Shown: positions 29,602 through 36,574 of the stretch, piece after piece
Position numbering within the stretch: position 1 is the first letter of the stretch
How the letters are laid out: each line of letters opens with the position of its first letter
Assembly: GCF_009687865.1 (NCBI RefSeq)
Contig: NZ_BLAE01000077.1
Coordinates: forward strand, 13,168 to 50,393
Direction: 5' to 3'
DNA length: 37,226 nt
DNA from: Acrocarpospora macrocephala
Lineage (GTDB): Bacteria > Actinomycetota > Actinomycetes > Streptosporangiales > Streptosporangiaceae
The notes under the pieces: model-generated
Seen by the model: the letters and a program-made list of their open reading frames with translations, nothing else
Told to the model about the DNA's origin: nothing
Databases searched by the model: none
Translations under genes and position numbers: made by a program

Positions 29602-29709
29602 TCAATACGCATATGGGCGATTTGTCGCATATGTTCCGTAAAGATGTCCAATGGCCTGTTATGGGATTGGGTAGTCGTTGTTGTCCTGTTTCCCTCCCGA
29701 TCAAGGACT

Positions 29710-30447
29710 GTGGTTTCGTTGGGCCGGCATTCCTCCCCCGGTAAGAGTTCTCCCGCGCGTCGGATCGTGGTGGCGGTGGTCGCCACCGGTAGCGTCACCG
29801 CCGCCGCCGTGACGGCGTGGTCGGTGACCAGGGAGCCTGAGCTTGACGTTGCCAGGATGGCCCGGTCCGCGCCCGCTGCCACGTCTACGGCGGGGGTTCA
29901 TTCGCCGGTGCGGACGCCGGGCGCGGCATCGGGGGCCGGGTCGGCTCAGTCGCAGGCCGGTGAACCGACGTCCGCGGGTTCAAGCGCCGAACCGAGTTCC
30001 CCCACGGCGCGTACGGAGCCAACCGCGCCCAGTTCGAGCGCGGAGCCGAACTCCTCGGACGCTGACCCGAACTCTGCGCGTGCCAGCGCTGAGCCGGAGG
30101 CGTCGGTTCGCGCGGAGCCGTCGGCGAGTCCGCAAGCTTCGGAGTCGAACGCGCGGGTGGTCTCGTCCGGCAGCTGCAAGGCGGCCTTCTACCACGAGGA
30201 GCAGACCACGGCCAGTGGCGAGCGCTTCAATCCCAATGCGCTGACCGCCGCCCACCGATCCATCCCGATGCACAGCAAGGTCAGGGTGATCAACCCCGCC
30301 AGTGGCAAGTCCGTCGTGGTCCGGATCAACGACCGGGGGCCGTGGGGCAACGGCCTGTGCCTGGACCTTTCGCGCGCCGCCTACAACGCCATCGGCGACC
30401 TGCACACGGGCATCATGCGCGTGCGCTACGAGGTCCTCGACGACTGA
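29710..30447 (+). CDS. RlpA-like double-psi beta-barrel cell-wall protein
   Basis: About 245 residues. An N-terminal membrane anchor or signal (about 17-36, RIVVAVVATGSVTAAAVTAW) is followed by 110 residues of Ser/Ala/Pro/Glu-rich linker built on SSAEPNS-like units, then a C-terminal RlpA/expansin-type double-psi barrel (about 155-245) with TASGERFNPNALTAAH, VVVRINDRGPW and CLDLSRAAYNAIG. The INDRGP motif with Asp is the family active-site segment; RlpA proteins cut or bind peptidoglycan glycan strands. The start is uncertain: GTG 29710 lies too close to AAGGA, TTG 29719 and the leaderless ATG 29644 are alternatives. The 3' end overlaps the HxlR gene by 35 bp, convergent. Confidence 0.82.
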   Translation: MVSLGRHSSPGKSSPARRIVVAVVATGSVTAAAVTAWSVTREPELDVARMARSAPAATSTAGVHSPVRTPGAASGAGSAQSQAGEPTSAGSSAEPSSPTARTEPTAPSSSAEPNSSDADPNSARASAEPEASVRAEPSASPQASESNARVVSSGSCKAAFYHEEQTTASGERFNPNALTAAHRSIPMHSKVRVINPASGKSVVVRINDRGPWGNGLCLDLSRAAYNAIGDLHTGIMRVRYEVLDD

Positions 30448-30856
30448 TCTCGGGCGCCCGAGCCGTCCCGGGGTCCGCGGGTTCGGACAGGCGTTTGAGC
30501 GAGCTCTCGCGCGCCGCGTACGCGGCGCGGGCGGCCTCGATGTCGTCCAGATGGGCGAGCGTCCAGTCCATCAGCTGGCAGACCGTGTCCAGGAGGGTGC
30601 GTCCCAGCGGGGTGAGCTCGTAGTCCACCCGGGGCGGGACCACGGGGTGGATCGTGCGCTCGACCAGCCCGTCCTCCTCCAGCCCGCGCAGGGTGACCGT
30701 GAGCATGCGCTGGCTGATACCCGGGATCTCACGCTGGAGTTCCATGAAGCGTTTCTGACCATCGGCCAGGTGATGGATGACGTTGATCGTCCACTTGTCG
30801 CCGACCCGGTCCAAGATCTGCCTGATCAGGCACGCCCGCTCGTCGTGCTCAAGCAT
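30413..30856 (-). CDS. HxlR-family winged-helix regulator
   Basis: 147 residues. CLIRQILDRVGDKWTINVIHHL is the family signature (an early Cys, then GDKW), followed by RFMELQREIPGISQRMLTVTLRGLEEDGLVER recognition helix and wing, and YELTPLGRTL. HxlR proteins are dimeric regulators, often redox- or electrophile-responsive. The start ATG 30856 has GGAGG 9 nt upstream; an open frame to 30958 is ignored. It is divergent from the LUD-protein gene with an 79-bp gap, so it most likely controls that gene. The C-terminal 25 residues extend past the usual end and lie in the overlap with the RlpA-like gene. Confidence 0.92.
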   Translation of the reverse strand: MLEHDERACLIRQILDRVGDKWTINVIHHLADGQKRFMELQREIPGISQRMLTVTLRGLEEDGLVERTIHPVVPPRVDYELTPLGRTLLDTVCQLMDWTLAHLDDIEAARAAYAARESSLKRLSEPADPGTARAPEISRRGPRSARA

Positions 30857-30935
30857 GGACACTTCCCTCCAGGTAACTGACGCAGAAAAAAGTGCGATCT
30901 CCCACGTTAAGCCATACTTACCGATGATGGGGTTC

Positions 30936-31571
30936 ATGACAAAAAGTAACCAAGTCATGGAAGCGCCACCGCTGGATGAGGCGTTCGCCGTACCCGCGGC
31001 GGAAGATCAGCTGGAGCGGGCGGCGAAGGGCCTTCGGGAGCGCGGATATGCAGTGCATATTGTGGATGGTCCGGAAGACGCCAGGGCGTTGGTGAGCGCG
31101 CTCGTGCCAGTCGACAAGGAGGTGTTCACGGCGTCGAGCGAGACGCTGCGGACCGCGGGAATCGCGGCGGACCTCGACGAGTCGGGGCGGTTCCGTTCGG
31201 TACGCGCCCAACTGGCGGAGCTGGACATCGCCGCGCAGATCAGGATGGGCGCCACGCCCGATGTCGTAGTCGGCAGCGTGCACGCCGTCACCGAGGACGG
31301 GATCATGGTGGCGGCGTCCGCGAGCGGCAGCCAGCTCGCCTCGTACGCGGCCGGAGCGCGGCAGGCCATCTGGGTGGTCGGCGCGCAGAAGGTGGTCGCG
31401 GACCTGGACACCGCACTACGCCGCATCCGGACATACTCGCTGCCCCGGGAGTGGGTGCGGTTGCAGGAGGTGTACGGCCAGCCGTCGTTCGTCGGAAAAA
31501 TCCTGATACTCGAGCGCGAGATGCCTGATCGCGGGACGGTCATCCTAATCCGCAGCGAAATCGGATTCTGA
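30936..31571 (+). CDS. LUD-domain (LutC-like) protein
   Basis: About 211 residues covering a LUD domain: DEAFAVPAAEDQLERAAKGLRERGY, DVVVGSVHAVTEDGIMVAASASGSQL, AIWVVGAQKVVADLDTALRRI and the closing VILIRSEIGF. Related proteins include the LutC component of lactate oxidation, but stand-alone LUD proteins without LutA/LutB, as here, have no settled role. The start could be ATG 30924, 30927, 30936 or 30957; 30936 is chosen because GGGG is just upstream. Divergent from the HxlR regulator. A strong hairpin follows. Confidence 0.85.
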   Translation: MTKSNQVMEAPPLDEAFAVPAAEDQLERAAKGLRERGYAVHIVDGPEDARALVSALVPVDKEVFTASSETLRTAGIAADLDESGRFRSVRAQLAELDIAAQIRMGATPDVVVGSVHAVTEDGIMVAASASGSQLASYAAGARQAIWVVGAQKVVADLDTALRRIRTYSLPREWVRLQEVYGQPSFVGKILILEREMPDRGTVILIRSEIGF

Positions 31572-31583
31572 CCTCATCGAGTG

Positions 31584-31622
31584 GTGGCCACCACCGCCTG
31601 GGGGGTGCGCGGTGGTGGCTAC
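31584..31622. terminator. Bidirectional terminator hairpin
   Basis: GTGGCCACCACCGC (31584-31597) pairs with GCGGTGGTGGCTAC (31609-31622) with one G-U pair, between the convergent LUD and DUF1707 genes; its right arm includes the latter's stop codon. Confidence 0.7.
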
Positions 31623-32227
31623 TTGATCAGCCGGAGCGTGAAGGGATAGCGGAAGTCTCCCTCGGCCAGGGCGGAGACGCCACCGATGACGGACAGGGCG
31701 AACCCCAGCACCCAGATCACCGGGATCAGGACGATTCCGATGACGGTGATCGGAAGCAGGAAGGTCGCCCCGAGGACGGTCAGATGGAAGTTCAGGGCCT
31801 CGACGGCGTGTCTGCGGACGTAGGGGGACGACTTGCCGGCCGTGAGAAGAATGATCAGCGGGCCGACGATGAACAGGCCGGTCAGGCTGATCAGGTGGGC
31901 GGCCGAGGCCACCACACGGTCCGCCGCGTCCCGGGCCATGGGGCGCGGCAGCTGGGTCGCGTGCACCGGCGTCAGGGAGGGTGGTGGCGGGATGTACGGG
32001 GGGCGGGAGCCGTACAGGTCGGTCATGATCGGCATGAGGTCGGCGTGGGTCCTGGCCGTCATGGCGAGGTGGAGACGCTCGTCCATCTCGTCCTTGTCGA
32101 GACGCCCCTCCGCGTACGCGGCCTTGACGTGCTCGACCACCTGGTCTCGATCATCGTTGGTCACTCGGAGCTGGGGGTGCGGCGCGGGCGCGCCGCCCGG
32201 CCACGGTGGTGTCGCTGCCGCCGGCAT
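31619..32227 (-). CDS. DUF1707 - DUF4870 membrane protein
   Basis: 202 residues. An N-terminal DUF1707 (SHOCT-like) domain at about 20-65 (LRVTNDDRDQVVEHVKAAYAEG, LDKDEMDERLHLAM) is joined by a Pro-rich linker to a DUF4870 (Tic20-like) membrane domain at about 110-200 (AHLISLTGLFIVGPLIILL, SPYVRRHAVEALNFHLT, then two further hydrophobic segments). DUF1707 is common in actinobacteria and thought to be a small interaction domain; no enzymatic residues are evident. The ATG at 32227 is preceded by AAGGTAAGG. Divergent from the 113-residue protein. Function unknown. Confidence 0.88.
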   Translation of the reverse strand: MPAAATPPWPGGAPAPHPQLRVTNDDRDQVVEHVKAAYAEGRLDKDEMDERLHLAMTARTHADLMPIMTDLYGSRPPYIPPPPSLTPVHATQLPRPMARDAADRVVASAAHLISLTGLFIVGPLIILLTAGKSSPYVRRHAVEALNFHLTVLGATFLLPITVIGIVLIPVIWVLGFALSVIGGVSALAEGDFRYPFTLRLIK

Positions 32228-32438
32228 CAAAAGCCTTACCTTCCGTCGATCCGAGCAGCCGTGCGGGTACGCGCGACCACTTACACTTCGAGTCTGCCTC
32301 GCCACCGCGATGACGTGGGCTCTCGCCTACTCATATTCGATCGAGACAAGGCCGCGGTCCATCCGGGATGTCCCCCACGGAACCCCGGGAGCGCCCTCAT
32401 TGTCACCGGCTTTCGCTCAGGACCGGTATATAAGGGGT

Positions 32439-32780
32439 ATGAGATGGCGTGACCGCTACGGCCTTAGGCGCAATCGCGGCCCCAAGGTCGCCAAATTCGA
32501 CCGCGAGGCAACCGATCAGGACATCGAGGCTCTGATCGAGTTCGCCAAGTCCCGAAGGGGCGTCGAGTTCTACGTCGAGCCGGAAACCTTCGCGACCGAC
32601 ACCACCGCCGTCGCGATCGCGCACGACGGCGAATGGACCCGCCGCAGAGTCGGCTCCCCCGCAGTCATCAAGAAGGTCGCCCGCGACCTCGCACTCCCCG
32701 TGTACGACGTGCAACTCACGGGCTACCCCGCCCGCATGCGCGCCTACAACGAACGCCGCCGCCAAGCCGAAGCCGACTGA
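32439..32780 (+). CDS. Conserved hypothetical protein, 113 residues
   Basis: A small basic soluble protein: MRWRDRYGLRRNRG, KVAKFDREATDQDIEALIEFAKSR, GVEFYVEPETFATDT, EWTRRRVGSPAVIKKVARDL and YDVQLTGYPARM. It has the look of a conserved actinobacterial family but I cannot name a domain. The ATG at 32439 follows TATATA by 6 nt, suggesting leaderless translation; AAGGGG sits too close to serve as a ribosome site. The 295 bp after it (32781-33075) are C/T-rich and contain no gene that I can see. Confidence 0.75.
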   Translation: MRWRDRYGLRRNRGPKVAKFDREATDQDIEALIEFAKSRRGVEFYVEPETFATDTTAVAIAHDGEWTRRRVGSPAVIKKVARDLALPVYDVQLTGYPARMRAYNERRRQAEAD

Positions 32781-33075
32781 CCTCCCACCACCAGACCACG
32801 CACCACAACCATCACCTGGGCTCCTCACCCGAGCCTCCGCTTTGTCCACCGCCTTGTCCGGCATGCTTCGGCCTCCGCCCAGGCCCCTTCACCCGGGGCC
32901 TCTCACCCGGCCGTGACCGCCGTCGCCTGGCTCGCCTCGCCCCTTTGGCCGACCGCCCTCCGGCATCTTGTTGAGTTTTGTCCTGGATGCTCGGGAGGAT
33001 GTAGAGAACGTGGTGGCCTGCTTCTACCTACACGTGGAAGCGCCGAGTAGGGCGCGAGCACCGAAGGAGCCAGAG

Positions 33076-33483
33076 ATGAAGTACATGATGCTCATGCAGT
33101 TCGGGCAGCAGGCCGAGTTCCCGCCGATCAGCACGTGGCCGCCGGAAGATGTCATGGCGCACGTCGAGTTCATGCATGGCGTGACCGAGAAGTTCACCGC
33201 CTCGGGGGAACTCGTGGACGCGCAGGGCCTGGCGATGCCCGACCAGGCCAGGACGGTGCGGGCAGGCGACAGCGGGATCCCCGTGGTCACCGACGGTCCC
33301 TATCCTGAGACGAAGGAGTTCCTGGTCGGCTACTGGATCGTGGACTGCGAAAGCCAGGAGCGGGCGTTCGAACTCGCCGCGTTCGTCTCGGCCGCACCTG
33401 GACCGGGCGGCAAGCCGCTGAACATGCCGATCGAGGTCCGCCAGGTGATGTCCGCCCCACCCGAGGAACTGTCAACCCTCTGA
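33076..33483 (+). CDS. YCII/DGPF-domain protein, partner of the ECF42 sigma factor
   Basis: 135 residues of the YCII-related/DGPF family: MKYMMLMQFGQQAE at the start, a central VVTDGPYPETKEFLVGYWIVDC containing the DGP(F/Y) signature, and IEVRQVMSAPPEE at the end. Genes of this family sit next to ECF42 sigma factors, as here, and are thought to be their targets; the molecular function is not settled. The start ATG 33076 has AAGGAG at 6 nt. The stop merges into a tandem repeat that leads to the sigma gene. Confidence 0.92.
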   Translation: MKYMMLMQFGQQAEFPPISTWPPEDVMAHVEFMHGVTEKFTASGELVDAQGLAMPDQARTVRAGDSGIPVVTDGPYPETKEFLVGYWIVDCESQERAFELAAFVSAAPGPGGKPLNMPIEVRQVMSAPPEELSTL

Positions 33484-33657
33484 GGCACGCCACGCGATAT
33501 CCGTCCGAGAAAGCCGTCAACGCTTTGAGATACGCCAAGTGATGTCCGTCCGAGAAGCTGTCGCGCTTCGAGGCACGCCAAGCGATATCTCTTCGAGGAG
33601 GCGTCAGCGCTTTGAGGCACGCCGAATGACGTCCGTCCGAGGAGTCGGCAACGCTGG
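33481..33657. repeat. Degenerate tandem repeat, four copies of 43-46 bp, between YCII and sigma genes
   Basis: Units start at 33495, 33541, 33584 and 33628 and follow GATATCCGTCCGAGAAG, CGTCAACGCTTTGAG, GCACGCCAAG; a partial unit (33481-33494) overlaps the YCII stop. The last, truncated unit runs into the start of the sigma factor gene and its CCGAGGAG supplies the only Shine-Dalgarno sequence there. Every unit carries a GAGAAG/GAGGAG at the same place. Confidence 0.8.
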
Positions 33658-34961
33658 ATGATCGGGCCATCGAGGACCTGCTGCGCGAACTCGCGCCGCA
33701 GGTCGTCGGCGTGCTCACCCGGCGTACGGGAGACTTCGACGCGGCTGAGGACGCCGTCCAGGAAGCCCTGCTCGACGCCGCCGCCCAATGGCCGAAGGAA
33801 GGGCTGCCCGGCAATCCGCGTGGCTGGCTCATTCAGGTCGCGTTCCGCCGGATGACCGAGCAGGTCCGCAACGAGCAGGCCCGCCGTCGCCGGGAGGAAC
33901 TGGTCGCCGCGCGAACCCCGCCGGAACTGCGGTCCGCGCCCGCCGCCGACGACGCGTACGCCTCCGACCAGGACGACACGCTGAGCATGCTGTTCCTCTG
34001 CTGTCACCCCGCGCTCACACCCGCCTCCGCGATCGCCCTCACCCTGCGCTCGGTAGGCGGTCTGACCACAGCCCAGATCGCCAAAGCGTTCATGGTGCCC
34101 GAGGCGACGATGGCGCAGCGGATCAGCCGGGCCAAGCAGCGCATCAAAACATCCGGCATCCCGTTCGGAATGCCCGCCCCACATGAACGCGCACGCAGGC
34201 TCAGCTCGGTGCTCCATGTCCTCTACCTGACCTTCAACGAGGGCTACGCCAGCACCACCGGCCCCGACCTCCACCGCGTCGAACTCGCCCGCGAGGCGAT
34301 CCGGCTGACCCGGATGATCCACGCCCTGCTCCCGGATGAATGCGAAATCGCCGGCCTGCTCGCCCTCATGCTCCTCACCGACGCCCGCCGCGCCGCCCGC
34401 ACCGGCCCGCACGGCACCCCCATCCCCCTGACCGAACAAGACCGCACCAAATGGGACTCCGACGCGATCACCGAAGGAGTCACGCTCATCACCACCACCC
34501 TGGCCAAGGGCGCGGTCGGCCCCTACCAACTCCAAGCCGCGATCGCCGCACTCCACGACGAAGCCGCCACCGCCGACCAAACCGACTGGCCACAGATCAT
34601 GGCCCTCTACGGCCTGCTGGAACGCATGTCCGGCAACCCCATGGTCACACTCAACCGCGCCGTCGCCGCCGCCATGGTCCACGGCCCCTCAACCGGCCTC
34701 GACATCCTCAAAACACTCGACGCCGACGGCCGCCTCGCCGACCACCACCGCTTCCACACCGCCCGAGCCCACCTCCGCGAAATGGCCGGCGACCTCCCCG
34801 GCGCCATCGAGGACTACCGCACAGCCGCAAACCACACCACAAACATCCCCGAACGCGACTACCTCACCGCCCGCGCCGCCCGCCTAGCCGCAACGACATC
34901 CCCACCCCCGACCACCCAACTCAACACAGAAACCGATGACGCTTCTGATCCCCCTGCCTAG
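33654..34961 (+). CDS. ECF42-type sigma factor with C-terminal TPR-like extension
   Basis: About 435 residues. Sigma region 2 near the start (EDLLRELAPQVVGVL, FDAAEDAVQEALLDAA, PRGWLIQVAFRRM), region 4 at about 125-170 (LTLRSVGGLTTAQIAKAF, PEATMAQRISRAKQRI), and a long C-terminal extension with HVLYLTFNEGYASTTG, ELAREAIRLTRM and YRTAANHT, typical of ECF42. ECF42 factors carry this tail in place of an anti-sigma factor. The homologous N-terminus begins upstream of any ATG/GTG in frame: the only start after the stop at 33627 is CTG 33654, with GAGGAG 9 nt upstream. The first conventional start, GTG 33711, would remove part of region 2. So a CTG start, or a mutated ATG, is likely. Confidence 0.9.
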   Translation: MDDRAIEDLLRELAPQVVGVLTRRTGDFDAAEDAVQEALLDAAAQWPKEGLPGNPRGWLIQVAFRRMTEQVRNEQARRRREELVAARTPPELRSAPAADDAYASDQDDTLSMLFLCCHPALTPASAIALTLRSVGGLTTAQIAKAFMVPEATMAQRISRAKQRIKTSGIPFGMPAPHERARRLSSVLHVLYLTFNEGYASTTGPDLHRVELAREAIRLTRMIHALLPDECEIAGLLALMLLTDARRAARTGPHGTPIPLTEQDRTKWDSDAITEGVTLITTTLAKGAVGPYQLQAAIAALHDEAATADQTDWPQIMALYGLLERMSGNPMVTLNRAVAAAMVHGPSTGLDILKTLDADGRLADHHRFHTARAHLREMAGDLPGAIEDYRTAANHTTNIPERDYLTARAARLAATTSPPPTTQLNTETDDASDPPA

Positions 34962-35054
34962 CAAACCCACGGAACGAGCAGGTCCCCAGGCCAACGCCGT
35001 CATCCGGCACCGTTAACGCTCACGGTAGTTCTCACCAGACCGGCGCCCAGAGCG

Positions 35055-35105
35055 GCAGCAGCAACGTTGTGGATCTTCGGAATGAAGCGGTTTGCTTGCT
35101 GCTGC
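35055..35105. terminator. Weak hairpin between convergent sigma and DUF4192 genes
   Basis: GCAGCAGCAA (35055-35064) pairs with TTGCTGCTGC (35096-35105) over a 31-nt loop that itself contains a small CTTC/GAAG stem. It is the only candidate in the 148-bp gap. Confidence 0.35.
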
Positions 35106-35109
35106 TCGG

Positions 35110-36165
35110 TTAGCTCGCGAGGGCGGATGGTTCTTCGAGGAGGGTGAGGAGAGGGGAGAGCCATTTCATGGTGGGGGTGCCCATTTCTCGGTCCAGGTCT
35201 TCGGGGGTGGGCATACGTTCTCGGAGGACGTTTGGGGGGAGCAGGTTGCGGATGGCGCGGGAGAGGAGGACTGCCATTGTGTAGCGGGGGTCCGCGGTGA
35301 GGGCTCGGTCGAGGGCCAGGGTGGCGAGGGCGCAGTCGCCGTTACGCCAGGCGGTGGCCGCCAGGAGGGAGGCCGCGGGGGCGGCGTGACGGGGGTTCAG
35401 GCGGCGGGTCAGGTCGCGCCAGAGGGTGAGATGTGCGGCGCGGTCGTCGATCAGTGTCCATGCTTCGTCTCGCACGCGGATTATCGCCAGATCGAGGCCC
35501 AGGCGGGCGGCGTCGTCGTCGTTGAGGCGGTCGCCGTGCGCGTATACGTCGATCGCGGTTCGGACGCGGGCTATTCCGTCGGCCACGATGTCCGCGGGTT
35601 TTCCTCTGGCCAGGGCGATCCGGATGGACGTGATCGCACGGTCGGTCGCGCGGTTCATCGAGACGCGGGCCTTGCCTTGGTATGGCGCGACCGAGCGTTC
35701 CAGGCTGCGGCGGTTCGGAAGGGCGACCAAGCCCTGCACCACCGCCTCGGCCGCGATCGAACTCGCCTTTGGGTCATACGCCACCCCCTCGGGCGGGCAG
35801 CAGGCCACGCGCTGGCACACATACGACCAATAGCGGCCGTCGGCGGCACGCAAGGATTCGGTGATCTTGATGCCTCCCGTGCGCAACAGGCGGGTGGCCT
35901 CGTCCACCCCGGCGGTCACGAGAGATCCCGGGCCGTACCCGATGAGGATGACCGTGGTGACCTGTTCGCGCTTGAGCAGCGGCAGGAGTCCGTCGAGGGC
36001 GCCGGATTCCGCGGGGAGATCCCAGCGCGTGGTCACCCGCACAGCCGGCCCGACCAATCCGATCACGACCAGGCTGCGCTCGGGATAGAAGCCGATCAGA
36101 AACGGCACGGCGGCCAGGATGTCGGTCGGCGACGACAACCGGAGTCTCGGGTTCGCTGAACTCAT
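35110..36165 (-). CDS. DUF4192 family protein
   Basis: 351 residues matching the actinobacterial DUF4192 family: LSSPTDILAAVPFLIGFYPERSLVVIGL at the start, a central DGRYWSYVCQRVACCPPEG and a C-terminal helical repeat region (AAPAASLLAATAWRNGDCALATLALDRAL) ending near LLPP. The family is widespread in actinobacteria and has no known function; the N-terminal part looks like an alpha/beta domain and the rest helical. The start ATG 36165 has only a weak GGCGGAA upstream. Convergent with the sigma factor gene and divergent from the right-edge gene; it appears to be transcribed alone. Confidence 0.9.
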   Translation of the reverse strand: MSSANPRLRLSSPTDILAAVPFLIGFYPERSLVVIGLVGPAVRVTTRWDLPAESGALDGLLPLLKREQVTTVILIGYGPGSLVTAGVDEATRLLRTGGIKITESLRAADGRYWSYVCQRVACCPPEGVAYDPKASSIAAEAVVQGLVALPNRRSLERSVAPYQGKARVSMNRATDRAITSIRIALARGKPADIVADGIARVRTAIDVYAHGDRLNDDDAARLGLDLAIIRVRDEAWTLIDDRAAHLTLWRDLTRRLNPRHAAPAASLLAATAWRNGDCALATLALDRALTADPRYTMAVLLSRAIRNLLPPNVLRERMPTPEDLDREMGTPTMKWLSPLLTLLEEPSALAS

Positions 36166-36574
36166 GCCCGAACTATTCCGCCCCGGCGCTCACGCCCAGA
36201 AGCCGAACTCAATTCTGTGGACAGCCAACCTGAACCTGTTGCAATTGTGCCCTTGTGATTCGCATTCCCGCAGGTCACAACCCACCCAGGAAAGAACCGC
36301 CTGTGCATGATCTTCACGTTTACGGCGTGAGCCAAGCGGGAAACTCGGCCATCTGATATCACTCGACTGCGATTTGGGGGCACCGGAGCACGAAATGCAG
36401 GTCTGCCCGGAAGGATGCGCTCGGTACATAACGAACCAACTTCACAGTGATACAGGTGGTATTTGTGTTATTTCGTCTCGCCAGCAGCCATGTGTTCGCG
36501 GAGAGCGAAGATCATAATCCGGTAAAGAGGCCCGCGCGTTGAAGCGAGGCCGGTTACTGGGCAGAGCACTGTTT
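36166..36574. other. Non-coding gap with lower GC than its surroundings
   Basis: About 400 bp between divergent genes. Base composition is clearly less GC-rich than the flanks. Short open frames occur on both strands, but none has a ribosome site or recognisable product. A possible promoter for the right-edge gene is CATAAT (36513-36518), followed by AAAGAGG (36524-36530). I find no tRNA or other structured RNA. Confidence 0.4.

Noticed and set aside
32960-33075. An ECF42-type promoter (TGTCGA-like -35) before the YCII gene
   Set aside because: Only TGTCCT at about 32980 resembles it, with no convincing -10 at the right distance.
33658-33855. ATG 33658 as the start of the sigma factor
   Set aside because: It is in the wrong frame; its product lacks sigma region 2 and stops within 66 codons.
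36190-36429. A 79-codon Cys-containing minus-strand frame in the gap
   Set aside because: No ribosome site, no recognisable domain, and composition of non-coding sequence.
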